From: Saccharomyces paradoxus
Taxonomy: Eukaryota > Ascomycota > Saccharomycetes > Saccharomycetales > Saccharomycetaceae
NCBI RefSeq assembly: GCF_002079055.1
Contig: NC_047501.1
Coordinates: 372,001-436,000, forward strand
Reading direction: 5' to 3'
DNA: 64,000 bases
The position numbers were made by a program, and so were the translations under genes. A model generated the notes under the pieces. That model was not told the origin of the DNA. It saw nothing but the letters and a program-made list of their open reading frames with translations, and searched no databases. Below are positions 19,797 to 29,237 of the stretch, piece by piece. Each line of letters begins with the position of its first letter. Position 1 is the first letter of the stretch.

Positions 19797-20897
19797 ATGC
19801 TGTGGAAAAATTATGCTTTGTCTGGTTCCCGAATAACACATAGGCTTCACAAGTTACCTAGAAAGAGCAGCTTCTCTAAGAAGTTCTTTACTACAAGCTG
19901 CTTACTGACAGCTGGAGTAGTAGGCAGTTATTTAAGCTATAGATACTCAAGTCACAGAGGAAACAAGTACGAGTTATCACCATCTTATTTCGTCAAATAC
20001 AAAATTTCGCACAAGCAAGATATTGATTCATCACATTTCTTAGTGGAAGTAACGCCGTTGATTAAGCAGAAAGTTAACATATGGTCGTTGATGACCGCGG
20101 AAAATCTGTGGTCCGTCGAGGTCAAGCAACCGGAAGTCATGGTGGTCCGCAGTTATACACCTCTACCGCTTAGCTTTAACCCAGCCTCAAGAGAAATTGA
20201 GATCTTAAAGGATGGCGACAATGCAGGCGGAAAATTATCGTTCTATATCAAAAAGTATGAAAATGGAGAGGTCGCAAGATGGCTGTACCATCTTCCAAAG
20301 GGTCATGTAATTGAAATAAGAGGTCCATTTGTTGACTATGAGTTTCCCCATTTGCCTAATGAGCTAAAAAGATCTCGTGAGTGTTTATATATGAATAATT
20401 GCAACGAAAAGGACTATATTGATAAAGAAGATTCAAAATTTGTTTACCAGCCTTACGACATAATGATGTTCACCGCCGGTACCGGAATAGTTACAGCCTT
20501 GCAATTACTTTTGACCGAATCACCATTTAGAGGTAATATGAAGTTATTTCACACAAACGAGAATGTTAAACAATTGGGACCCTTGTATCCTATCCTTTTG
20601 AGACTTCAAGCTTCCAAAAGAGTCCAGTTACAAATTTTTGAAACGGACAGACAAACAAAGCAGGAAATACTGAAAAATATACAGAAATTGATCACGAAGC
20701 CCTCTCCATACAAAGGTCTGCTCCCCTTTTCTAACGTCACCGATGAGGATTTTAAGCCTGTATTGGCATTGGTATGCGGCCCCGAAAGTTATATTAGTAG
20801 CATATCTGGAAGAAAGTACGATCTTAATCAGGGACCAGTAAGAGGTCTACTTTCTAAAAAAGGCTGGGACTCCGATAATGTGTATAAACTCTCATAA
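19797..20897 (+). CDS. CYC2: Cyc2, mitochondrial flavoprotein for cytochrome c haem attachment
   Basis: Cyc2 is an inner-membrane FAD oxidoreductase that reduces haem so that the haem lyase Cyc3 can join it to apocytochrome c. The 366 residues match the S. cerevisiae length. The N terminus is basic with no acidic residues (a mitochondrial presequence), followed by one hydrophobic segment (about 32-50). The remainder resembles ferredoxin/cytochrome b5 reductases: RSYTPLPL (FAD binding) near 115, a nucleotide-binding glycine motif MMFTAGTGIVTALQLL near 223-239, and LALVCGPESY near the end. The protein ends VYKLS. It converges closely on HIR2 (132 bp). Confidence 0.95.
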   Translation: MLWKNYALSGSRITHRLHKLPRKSSFSKKFFTTSCLLTAGVVGSYLSYRYSSHRGNKYELSPSYFVKYKISHKQDIDSSHFLVEVTPLIKQKVNIWSLMTAENLWSVEVKQPEVMVVRSYTPLPLSFNPASREIEILKDGDNAGGKLSFYIKKYENGEVARWLYHLPKGHVIEIRGPFVDYEFPHLPNELKRSRECLYMNNCNEKDYIDKEDSKFVYQPYDIMMFTAGTGIVTALQLLLTESPFRGNMKLFHTNENVKQLGPLYPILLRLQASKRVQLQIFETDRQTKQEILKNIQKLITKPSPYKGLLPFSNVTDEDFKPVLALVCGPESYISSISGRKYDLNQGPVRGLLSKKGWDSDNVYKLS

Positions 20898-20990
20898 TTT
20901 GATGTAGCATGCTTCGTACTTGCCTTTCAATTAAATTTCGGAGATTAAGAAGATAATCATAATAATAATGTTACATACTGTATATAATAA

Positions 20991-21001
20991 AAAACATAAA
21001 A
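20991..21001 (-). other. Match to the ARS consensus sequence
   Basis: On the minus strand TTTTATGTTTT is an 11/11 match to the yeast ARS core WTTTAYRTTTW. It lies in the 132-bp gap between converging CYC2 and HIR2, a permitted place for an origin. Perfect cores far outnumber real origins, so this is only a candidate. Confidence 0.2.
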
Positions 21002-21029
21002 GTATAATTCATATGTTCTTAAGTGCAAA

Positions 21030-23657
21030 CTATGATATTATATTCATTTCCTTGGCATAACGTGTAGTAACTCTTTGAACCTGTCTGATATCACCGCATG
21101 CAATCAGTATCTTTTTTAGAAGATTCCTCATAAAATCCTTTTCGGCAAACGTTGAGCCGGTACCACTGACGGGGACGTCATCATATAACCATTGAAAAAC
21201 ATCGTCCAAACGTTCCATATACCCCAATTCACTCAGACGGATGCAATAAACCATCATTAATTTCGAAAATTCTTCGGATTCCTCCAATCTGATACTTATT
21301 AAGATTTTGTTTTCTAGGTGAGACAGAGTTACGATCTCTTCCATATTTTCAAAGCCTTCTTTCATTAAGATTGTCCTAGCGAATCTTTGTAAATTCTTAA
21401 TCCTGCCCTTTCTATTAAGTTCGTCATTCGTTTTGCGTTCCAAAAAGTTAATGACACTTTGATTATCATTCTTAATGTCACTAACTATTTCATTTATATT
21501 AGATTCATTGCCATTAAAAGTGTTTGTATTCGCTTTACTAGAGGATAATCCAGTAGTATTAGTAGTGTCCCAGTACTGAGAACCATAGGCCCACCATCCA
21601 TCGCTTACCAAAAGCCACGTTTCCATATTCTTATCGAACAAGTAGCCATCGCCATTACTCAGTGTAACTAGTGGTACACCCTTTTTTGTAATAGAGCATA
21701 GAGTTATATTTTCAGCTCTGGTCAATATATCATCTGAATATCGCAATGATGGATTTAACAATGGATAAATAGTGTTGGTGGGAAATGCCAGCTTCTTCTG
21801 CTCTATGTTCCAACAATAAAGTTCCCCTATGCTTGTTAGGCAAAGTAGATAGTTTCCACATGCTTCAAGAAAACTAATGCTAACACCTAATAGTAGAGGT
21901 GCCATTAGTTTTCTACCGGAATCAGAATATATGTAAATACTTCCGTCCTCACTACAGAATGACCAAAAAGTGTCACCTGCCGTGCAGATTGTTATGAGTT
22001 TTGGAATAAAATCTTGAAACAGAACTTGGTCTTGATCCAGTACTTTTGAGGTAAGCTTCACAATTGTCGGCCTTTGTTCATTGCCAGATCCATTTTTAAC
22101 ATCGAGAATTAAGTTTGGATTGTTAATTGGGGAGTATTTGAATGTCGATCTGATTTTCGGTGTTGCAAGTCTAACTCTTGAGAAAGAAGTATTGGGGAGG
22201 AGCAAGCCGGTATCTAAAAAATCAATTGGCTGTAGCTCTCTTTTCTGCTTTTTGCTGTTAGAGGCAATGTTACTCGGAGTTACTTCTTTTGGTTTTCTTT
22301 TCAAATCCCTCGGCACAGTGTATGATGGAGCGTTGAATTCCATTGATGTGCTCTGGATTGTTTTGATGCCATTAGTTTGATTGTTAGCCGTTTTTTTTTT
22401 GGAAAGCTTCCTCCCCGCGGTGGATCTGGCAACATCGTTTGGAATAGATGCTGTGCTTGAAGATTCTTCTAGTTTGACGTTTTCTGGGGAATTTCTTGGT
22501 ATTTGTTCTGTTAATGGTTCTTCAAGCTTTGGAAGCTTTTTATTTATTTCTTGCAGCAATTTGATTTCCTTTTGAGGCAGTGCTACACCTAAGTCCTTCT
22601 CCTGGAATGCGAATGTATACAATGTTGCATCGTTTGAAATGGCAAACAAGGTAAACCCATCCTGGGACCATGACATATCGTTTATTGCGGTGGAGGAAAC
22701 CTGGAGAGCATTAAACAAAGGTTTCATTCTCTTTGTGTTCCAAACTAAAATAGTACCGTCTGTAGATCCTGAAGTAGCGATTAGGTTATAGCGTGTGCTG
22801 GTACCCTTTTTCAGATTAGGCTTTTCATAGAATGCTGGAGAATAAACAAGAACTCTGCATCCATTTGAAGAAGGTGTAACTAGAGTTTTCGAAACTTTAT
22901 AGTTGTTATTCCTGTCAAGCAAAGTGGTACAACTGGTTGCATTATTCGGTACGCCTTTCACCGAGTTTATCACTGGTAAAACATCTGCCTGAGGCGACAT
23001 TGAGATTCTATAATGTAATGGATACATTTGTACATGCTGTGTTAATTTATTTATAAGTTTGTGTGTGCCCGTCTTGTTGACTTGATAAACTAAAATTGAT
23101 CTATCTGAAGTCATAATAGTAAATGTTTGGCCAGTAGGATCTACTATGCCTGTAATAGGTTTGCTCGCCTTGTCGATAGGTATTTCCGATAGTTTATCAA
23201 AGCTTTTATGCCGAAACAACAGTATCTTATTTTCATTACTTAAAAGGACAAATAAGATGCCTAAGTTTATGTCATACTTCACGTCCGTTATAGTGCTTGG
23301 AGGCTTACACTCGAATAGGAGCTTACTTTCCATCTTTTCGACAGAATTGATGTTAGTTGTATCTCTACAGAGCCAACCAGAATAACCCCGCAGACGGTGT
23401 TCAGATCCAATATACAATGTTTCGAGATCGCCTGTTAAAAAGAAAATATCACCGGTAGTATCTTGGTCTACCTGGAAAGAAATTTCAGGCTTCAGATCCT
23501 TAATCATAACCCTATCAAATGCCGTATCGACTAATTGTTGCTGTTTCCACGCCATCACGTGACCCTCGCTGCCTGCCAATATAATATAAGGACCAAGGGC
23601 GGCCAAGGCATTCACTTGTTCATTATGGATATCCAGAGGATATTTTAATAATCTCAT
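21030..23657 (-). CDS. HIR2: Hir2, subunit of the HIR histone-deposition complex
   Basis: Hir2 is part of the nuclear HIR complex (Hir1, Hir2, Hir3, Hpc2), which deposits H3-H4 independently of replication and represses histone genes outside S phase. All 875 residues of the usual length are present. The N-terminal 370 residues form WD40-type beta-propeller repeats (for example TSGSTDGTILVWNTKRMKPL and AINDMSWSQDGFTLFAISND). A Lys/Ser-rich linker near 380-480 contains a basic run (RKLSKKKTANNQ), and the C-terminal half is the conserved HIRA-type domain (DTFWSFCSEDGSIYIYSDSG, WWAYGSQYWD). The gene starts 384 bp from CKB2, which is divergent. Confidence 0.95.
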   Translation of the reverse strand: MRLLKYPLDIHNEQVNALAALGPYIILAGSEGHVMAWKQQQLVDTAFDRVMIKDLKPEISFQVDQDTTGDIFFLTGDLETLYIGSEHRLRGYSGWLCRDTTNINSVEKMESKLLFECKPPSTITDVKYDINLGILFVLLSNENKILLFRHKSFDKLSEIPIDKASKPITGIVDPTGQTFTIMTSDRSILVYQVNKTGTHKLINKLTQHVQMYPLHYRISMSPQADVLPVINSVKGVPNNATSCTTLLDRNNNYKVSKTLVTPSSNGCRVLVYSPAFYEKPNLKKGTSTRYNLIATSGSTDGTILVWNTKRMKPLFNALQVSSTAINDMSWSQDGFTLFAISNDATLYTFAFQEKDLGVALPQKEIKLLQEINKKLPKLEEPLTEQIPRNSPENVKLEESSSTASIPNDVARSTAGRKLSKKKTANNQTNGIKTIQSTSMEFNAPSYTVPRDLKRKPKEVTPSNIASNSKKQKRELQPIDFLDTGLLLPNTSFSRVRLATPKIRSTFKYSPINNPNLILDVKNGSGNEQRPTIVKLTSKVLDQDQVLFQDFIPKLITICTAGDTFWSFCSEDGSIYIYSDSGRKLMAPLLLGVSISFLEACGNYLLCLTSIGELYCWNIEQKKLAFPTNTIYPLLNPSLRYSDDILTRAENITLCSITKKGVPLVTLSNGDGYLFDKNMETWLLVSDGWWAYGSQYWDTTNTTGLSSSKANTNTFNGNESNINEIVSDIKNDNQSVINFLERKTNDELNRKGRIKNLQRFARTILMKEGFENMEEIVTLSHLENKILISIRLEESEEFSKLMMVYCIRLSELGYMERLDDVFQWLYDDVPVSGTGSTFAEKDFMRNLLKKILIACGDIRQVQRVTTRYAKEMNIIS

Positions 23658-24041
23658 AGTTCCGGAATGTGTAGAAACACCTTTGCTGCGAGGCGTATTG
23701 CACTGTATACACAGTTATACACTGTTTGTATATTGTTTTGTAAAGACTTCATAATGCTGGCCGAATTAATTGATATTTTTTTCGCGCTTTTTTTTTGTCG
23801 ACTTCTCAGGAAGAAAAAATATGGAAGCGAATAAATGAAGGTGTATTGGTAATTCTTTATCGAATGGAAACAAGCACCGAAGAGGATAAATAAAACGCAT
23901 TCTTAAATAAGTTGGTCACACCAGATACGTGGAATTTTCCTGCTGTATTTTTTTATCAATTTTTTGCTTAAGAAATACTAGCTTTTTTTTTTTCAATTAG
24001 TCAAGATTAAGGGACTCAGAGAACTTATAGAAAAGCAGATC
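23658..24041. other. Divergent HIR2-CKB2 promoter
   Basis: The 384 bp shared promoter is AT-rich with T runs near 23786-23794 and 23982-23993, typical of nucleosome-poor yeast promoters. I found no perfect Abf1, Reb1 or Rap1 site. Confidence 0.45.
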
Positions 24042-24818
24042 ATGGGCAGTAGATCGGAGAATGTGGGAACAGTGGATAGGGAAAGCTCCAGAGTTGAACA
24101 AGATGATGTTCTTATGGATGATGACTCTGATTCATCAGAATACGTAGATATGTGGATCGATTTATTTCTTGGGAGAAAAGGCCATGAATATTTCTGTGAC
24201 GTTGATCCCGAATATATTACCGATCGTTTTAATCTGATGAATTTGCAAAAGACAGTTTCAAAATTTTCTTATGTGGTACAATATATTGTAGATGATTTGG
24301 ATGACAGTATCTTAGAAAACATGACTCATGCCCGTTTAGAGCAATTAGAATCAGATTCCCGCAAGTTGTATGGTCTCATCCACGCGCGGTATATTATAAC
24401 TATCAAAGGTTTGCAGAAAATGTACGCAAAATATAAAGAGGCAGATTTTGGAAGGTGCCCCCGTGTGTATTGCAATTTACAACAGCTGTTGCCAGTTGGT
24501 TTGCATGACATTCCAGGTATAGATTGCGTCAAGTTATATTGTCCATCTTGTGAAGATCTTTATATACCAAAATCATCGAGACATAGTTCCATTGATGGTG
24601 CATACTTTGGAACAAGTTTTCCAGGTATGTTTTTGCAGGCATTTCCAGATATGGTGCCCAAACATCCAACTAAAAGATACGTTCCAAAAATTTTTGGATT
24701 TGAATTACATAAACAAGCTCAACTGACAAGGTGGCAAGAACTACAACGACTCAAGTTAGTTAAGAAGCTTGAATCTAAGGATGTTGATTTGACGAAAAGT
24801 GGCGGCTTCAAAACCTAA
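24042..24818 (+). CDS. CKB2: Ckb2, casein kinase 2 regulatory beta' subunit
   Basis: Ckb2 forms the regulatory dimer of the CK2 tetramer together with Ckb1; the catalytic subunit Cka2 is encoded about 34 kb away in this same window. The 258 residues match the S. cerevisiae length. Seen: an acidic N-terminal stretch (DDVLMDDDSDSSEYVDMWID), the helical domain with RGHEYF-like KGHEYFCDVDPEYI, and the zinc-binding dimer domain with two cysteine pairs, CPRVYC and CPSC, around residues 135-170. The conserved end region has GTSFPGMFLQAFPDMVP and PKIFGFELHKQAQLTRWQ. The start at MGSRSENVG is the first ATG. Confidence 0.97.
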   Translation: MGSRSENVGTVDRESSRVEQDDVLMDDDSDSSEYVDMWIDLFLGRKGHEYFCDVDPEYITDRFNLMNLQKTVSKFSYVVQYIVDDLDDSILENMTHARLEQLESDSRKLYGLIHARYIITIKGLQKMYAKYKEADFGRCPRVYCNLQQLLPVGLHDIPGIDCVKLYCPSCEDLYIPKSSRHSSIDGAYFGTSFPGMFLQAFPDMVPKHPTKRYVPKIFGFELHKQAQLTRWQELQRLKLVKKLESKDVDLTKSGGFKT

Positions 24819-25350
24819 CTAAAACTTATTAAAGAAAGAAGAAAATTTTCGAAATGAAATTATATAGTGAAAATGAAAACAAAAATGAAAATTAGGAGGA
24901 ACCTCGTCATAACGTTGTAAAAATCAGGTATTATTTTTTCCATCAGCATTTTCATTTTGTAGAATATTGCTATTTTCCCACCTCCATCCATATTTCACTT
25001 TTTCCTATTTAATATTAAATTTTTATATAAAGTTATTGCCCCTTCCGGCAATGATATAACCAGATAAAAGAGCGTGCTTCCACGTTAGCCTGTTATATAT
25101 CAATAATTTGCAAGTGTGATAGCCCAGGAACCATTGGTATCGTTTTAATCAGTAGTTTGAAATCTCTGAACGTTGGAAACACCCTTATTTACAAAGAAAT
25201 TAGAGAAGTGGCGGCATCGCGGGGGGGATTGACAATGTGTTTTACGAAGCGGATTGTATCTTCAGAACTTAAAAGATATGTGAAGACTGACCTGGAAGTA
25301 CTATGAAGAGGAGACTTATACTGCTCTTTGGTGCAACCATTCTTTTCCGC
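24819..25350. other. Intergenic, CKB2 3' end and GLO4 promoter
   Basis: A 530 bp AT-rich gap. AAAATGAAAAT at 24882-24892 recurs inverted at 24948-24958, but in low-complexity sequence. One STRE core (CCCCT) is near 25039. An in-frame ATG at 25303 could extend GLO4. Confidence 0.5.
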
Positions 25351-26208
25351 ATGAAATTTTTACTGCAACACATAAGAAATATGCATGTTAAGCCTATAAA
25401 AATGCGGTGGTTGACAGGTGGTGTCAACTACAGTTACTTACTAAGCACTGAAGACAGGAGAAACGCATGGTTAATTGACCCTGCAGAACCTCTTGAAGTG
25501 TCGCCAGAATTAAGCGGTGAAGAAAAAGAAGGTATTGATGCTATTGTCAATACACATCACCATTACGACCATTCAGGGGGGAACCTAGCGCTTCATAGTA
25601 TCCTGTGTCAAGGAAACACAGGTCGCGAAATTAAAATAATTGGTGGATCTGAGGCTTCTCCGGGGGTCACTGAAATACCCGAACATTTGCAACAGTACCA
25701 TTTGGGTAACTTAATAGTAACGTGTATTAGGACGCCGTGTCATACAAAGGATTCCATATGCTATCATGTCGAAGATTTAGAGAAGGGTGAGCAATGCATT
25801 TTCACAGGTGACACGTTATTCATTGCCGGTTGCGGGAGGTTTTTCGAGGGCACAGGGGGAGACATGGACACAGCTCTGAATAGGATAATCTTAAGGACTG
25901 TTGGCGAGGCGAATTGGAATAAAGTAAAAACATATCCTGGCCATGAGTACACCAGTGGTAATGCTAGGTTTATCAGGGCAAAAATCTATCCTGGTATAGG
26001 CGAAAACAAGAAGTTCGACGCGCTGGAACAGTATTGCAAAAGTAATGAGTGCACCACAGGTCACTTTACCTTAGGCGATGAACTGGGTTACAACCCATTC
26101 ATGAGACTGGATGATCTCGCCGTTAGAGCGGCAGTCGGCGATACTGCTGGGGTGTATCCCAGAGCCGCAGTGATGCAAGAGCTAAGAAAGCTTAAAAATA
26201 CTATGTAA
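25351..26208 (+). CDS. GLO4: Glo4, mitochondrial glyoxalase II
   Basis: Glo4 hydrolyses S-lactoylglutathione to lactate and glutathione, the second step of methylglyoxal removal, in the mitochondrial matrix; Glo2 is the cytosolic form. The 285 residues equal the S. cerevisiae length. The metallo-beta-lactamase signature THHHYDHSGG (68-77) supplies H69, H71, D73 and H74 for the two-metal site; further ligands lie in RTPCHTKDS and IFTGDTLFIAGCGRFFEG and in YPGHEYT. The N terminus is basic and hydrophobic (MKFLLQHIRNMHVKP), as for import. The frame is open to an ATG at 25303, adding 16 residues (MKRRLILLFGATILFR) that would strengthen a presequence; I chose the start that matches S. cerevisiae. 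Confidence 0.94.
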   Translation: MKFLLQHIRNMHVKPIKMRWLTGGVNYSYLLSTEDRRNAWLIDPAEPLEVSPELSGEEKEGIDAIVNTHHHYDHSGGNLALHSILCQGNTGREIKIIGGSEASPGVTEIPEHLQQYHLGNLIVTCIRTPCHTKDSICYHVEDLEKGEQCIFTGDTLFIAGCGRFFEGTGGDMDTALNRIILRTVGEANWNKVKTYPGHEYTSGNARFIRAKIYPGIGENKKFDALEQYCKSNECTTGHFTLGDELGYNPFMRLDDLAVRAAVGDTAGVYPRAAVMQELRKLKNTM

Positions 26209-26745
26209 CTAGTAACTGGTAATTTTGTTACAAAAGAATACGAGCGTGCAGTCTACGTATTTGCAAAGTATGTCTGAAGGACTAATGATAGGCGGGTCAG
26301 GATATCAGCTTAATCCCTACCCACCGAGAAGAAGAAGCGTCAAAAGCCATATTCAGTGGTTGGTCTATTTGTCTCCGTTGTCCACGCTTCCATAGCCATA
26401 GAGGAAAAGGCATAGAAAGTTCTATATAACAGAGTATTTAGTATTATATTCCCGAAGTCTTAGGAAAAAAATAGCAAACATGAAGAGAAGGATTGAGTAA
26501 GAAAACCATAAATTGTAAAGTATTGTAAAGTTGAATCGCCCTCTCTTTATATAGTATTGAAAAAACTGAACAGCGGTGTATTGTCATCATCGACGTTGTG
26601 TCCCGATTTTCCTATCTTAGAAATGAATCTTGGTAAGTAAGGGCTTGGAAGGAAGATAGTGTTGAGTTGGGAAGGGGTTCAGCTAAAGAGTTTGAGAACA
26701 GTTGGATAGCCACACATAACAAACCGATACTGCCGAAGCAAAATC
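26209..26745. other. Intergenic, GLO4 to CUE5, holding a snoRNA
   Basis: The 537 bp gap contains the snR9-like RNA (about 26245-26434) and then the CUE5 promoter, about 310 bp with a TATATAG near 26550 and no named factor site. Confidence 0.55.
26245..26434 (+). ncRNA. SNR9: H/ACA snoRNA, snR9 position
   Basis: Just after GLO4 there is GC-richer, strongly foldable sequence. GGCGGGT near 26293 pairs with ACCCACC near 26326; GAAGCGT near 26335 pairs with ACGCTTC near 26384; an H-box-like AGAAGA sits between these hairpins; and an ACA box (26429-26431) lies three bases before the proposed end. I recall SNR9, an H/ACA pseudouridylation guide of about 188 nt for 25S rRNA, between GLO4 and CUE5 in S. 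cerevisiae. The 3' end is set by the ACA rule; the 5' end is set only by the remembered length and may be off by 10-15 bases. Confidence 0.6.
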
Positions 26746-28002
26746 ATGGAAGAAAAGGAAGACATCAAGGACTCTTCTCTGCTTGATAAGAGTAATGTTC
26801 CGGAATCAACTAACGAGGATATCTCAAAGACAACTGATGTGGACCTAAATTCCGATGAAAAAATAGAGAATGACATTTCTGTCAAGAGTAGTACCTCCAA
26901 GGTCGAAGAGAATGTGACCAAGTCCTCAGGAAATGATGAGGACACAGTGGTGGCACCTGCTGGGGATGCGAAAGAAGAAGAAGAGGAGCACCCCCCTTTA
27001 CCGGCCAGAAAGAAGCCTGAAGAGGACCCATCGAAAGAAAATCCAATACTGCAGGAATTGAAGGATGCATTTCCCAATTTGGAAGAGAAATACATCAAAG
27101 CGGTTATCATTGCGTCTCAGGGTGTTCTGGGCCCCGCTTTCAATGCCTTACTATTCCTATCAGATCCTGAATCTGGCAAGGATATAGAGTTACCAACACA
27201 ACCTGTGAGGAGGATTCCAGAGGCACCGGCAAGAAGACGACAAACCCAATTAGAACAGGACGAACTGTTGGCACGTCAATTAGATGAGCAATTTAATAAC
27301 TCACATTCTCGTCGCCGTAATCGTGATCGCGCACCTAAAGGCATGCACGAACAGCGTCTAAAAGATAGGCAGAGGAGACTACATAATCCAAATGAAAGGG
27401 AAGAACACCAGGAAGACAGTGAAGAGGAAGAGGATTCGTGGTCGCAATTTGTAGAAAAGGACTTGCCAGAACTTACGGACAGAGCTGGACGGTCATTACA
27501 AGATACAGCAAACAAAGTTAGTAGCTGGATAAGTGATGCTTACCGGAGAAATTTTGCTCCAGGGAGTGAGCAAACTGACAACCAATATGGTCCCCAAGAT
27601 CAGCAAGAAGAATGGGAGCCAGAGATTGTGGATTTATCGCAAGGCGGAAAGAAGCCAAGACCCCAGCAACCTGAGAGAAAAAGGTTTAATTCGTTTGGCG
27701 TTCAAGTTGGTGATGACTCCTTAGAAAGCCACGGAATCACACTACACAACGAAGATGGATTTGAAGATGATGAGGATGTGCCACCTCAATTGCCAACAAG
27801 AACAAAGTCTGGTGAATCGGCCGGAAAAGTAGTGGCAGAGACAACTTACATTGATACTCCAGATACAGAAACCAAGAAGAAATGGCAGCCGCTGCCACCG
27901 GAACCACTGGACACTACACCAACTAAAGCGAACGCCGTTTCTAGAAATAAGAAAAATCCGGATGAGGATGAATTCTTAATCAACAGTGATGACGAGATGT
28001 AA
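26746..28002 (+). CDS. CUE5: Cue5, ubiquitin-Atg8 receptor for aggregate autophagy
   Basis: Cue5 binds ubiquitin on aggregated proteins and proteasomes and links them to Atg8 for autophagy. The 418 residues (411 in S. cerevisiae) are mostly acidic and disordered. The CUE domain lies at about 98-140 (PILQELKDAFPNLEEKYIKA, with the F-P and later LL positions of the family). Near the C terminus WQPL forms the Atg8-interacting motif. Proline-rich PPLPARKKP (83-91) and PPQLPTRTK look like SH3 ligands. The start is the first ATG (MEEKEDIKDS). Nothing is missing from the two functional motifs. Confidence 0.95.
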   Translation: MEEKEDIKDSSLLDKSNVPESTNEDISKTTDVDLNSDEKIENDISVKSSTSKVEENVTKSSGNDEDTVVAPAGDAKEEEEEHPPLPARKKPEEDPSKENPILQELKDAFPNLEEKYIKAVIIASQGVLGPAFNALLFLSDPESGKDIELPTQPVRRIPEAPARRRQTQLEQDELLARQLDEQFNNSHSRRRNRDRAPKGMHEQRLKDRQRRLHNPNEREEHQEDSEEEEDSWSQFVEKDLPELTDRAGRSLQDTANKVSSWISDAYRRNFAPGSEQTDNQYGPQDQQEEWEPEIVDLSQGGKKPRPQQPERKRFNSFGVQVGDDSLESHGITLHNEDGFEDDEDVPPQLPTRTKSGESAGKVVAETTYIDTPDTETKKKWQPLPPEPLDTTPTKANAVSRNKKNPDEDEFLINSDDEM

Positions 28003-29237
28003 AGCTGATATCTATGTATATGTGTATAAGTGCCATTATAAGGACACATTCTTAGGTTTACGCCCCTTTCAAGAACTCACTACCTTCGTAAAAAGGGTAA
28101 AAAATTTCAGAATTGTTGATAGTCGTATATCTTCCATTATAACTATTGTTAGCTATTAATTCAGATAATGTAGATAAGATTGAAAACACAAATTCATCAT
28201 AAAAAAAGAAAAGAGGCTTTTTACCGCGCCTATTCAAACACTTTGACACTTCAAAGCATGTGTAGTCGGCACGCTTCTGAGCATTCTACGCATTTCAACA
28301 ATGACACGAGTTCTTGAAACTCTTAATTGACATTTTCTTAATGCGTTTGCTCTTCCCTGCCATTTCGATGACAGAACGAAAAGTCGAGTAGTTAAAAATT
28401 TTCACAACCATGCATTTTTATAGTGCGAACAACGGCAAAGGCAACCTTAAGAAAAAAAAAGTGATAGGTTACATACGATATCCGAAAAATAGAAGAGAGA
28501 TGAGTAAGACATGAAGGCGTAATTCAAATGACCTGACGGGTGTGCGAAAATCCTGTTTCATGTCTACGATGTAGTATGCATAAGCAGTGCTTTGATGGTC
28601 AGGAAGAACATCACGTCTGCATGCTGTATTGTACTTATCAGAACTTTGCGAATCTTGTATGTACGAGGTGTTTGGGTTGTCTTTCCCAAACGACCCGAAG
28701 GAGGGCAATTCAAAATAAAAAAAGCAAATTTTATCAGGAAGAGAATATTTTAGTCAGAACGGGCCCATGTTCAATGGCCAATTTCTTATGCTCCATAACT
28801 ATAATTACTAAGGAAAGAAGTAAGACAAAAAACGGTCTATCGTTATTTTGAGTTTACAGCATAGGCATAGTGATAGAGTGTGAGAGAGTCTCTAACTCGG
28901 CATCAGTGTAGAGTCATTTTTTTCTTTCTCCCCCCAAAGGTATTATAAGAAGATAAGGATCCAAATTCAAAAGACAAAAAAAGTTTTGTTGCAACGTTTA
29001 TCCCACCGAAAATAAGGGAAAAGAGAATCGACGTTATTTAGTAAAAAATTTTAATTGAGAAACATTCTCTCCGGTAGTGGTTTAGCTGTTTATTTAGTTG
29101 CTGGTTTTCTTCTTTATTCTGAAAAGAACTGAAAGCGCAAAAAGAAATACACCTCCACACTTCGGCTATTATTTCTCTCGCCTCCCCATTAATTGATAAA
29201 GATAGAGGTTATTTGAGCTTACACTTATTATAAAACG
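28003..29237. other. Intergenic, CUE5 to WHI2, holding a snoRNA
   Basis: This 1.2 kb gap contains the minus-strand snR62-like RNA (28105-28205). Beyond it lies the snoRNA's own promoter region and the WHI2 promoter. A Cys-rich 91-codon frame at 28576-28851 is discussed as a finding. Otherwise nothing recognised. Confidence 0.55.
28105..28205 (-). ncRNA. SNR62: C/D box snoRNA, snR62 position
   Basis: On the minus strand a C box ATGATGA (28200-28194) is followed 94 bases on by a D box CTGA (28110-28107), with a D' box CTGA in between (28164-28161). This spacing is right for a C/D methylation guide of about 100 nt. The bases before D' read CTTATCTACATTAT, complementary to ATAATGTAGATAAG; I recall GTAGATAAGG in 25S rRNA. 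SNR62, as I remember it, is 100 nt, lies about 104 bp past CUE5 and directs methylation of 25S A1888. The plus strand has no such set of boxes. Ends are placed about five bases outside the boxes. Confidence 0.72.

Noticed and set aside
24882-24958. 11-bp inverted repeat AAAATGAAAAT past CKB2
   Set aside because: The sequence is low-complexity and such AT-rich matches are common.
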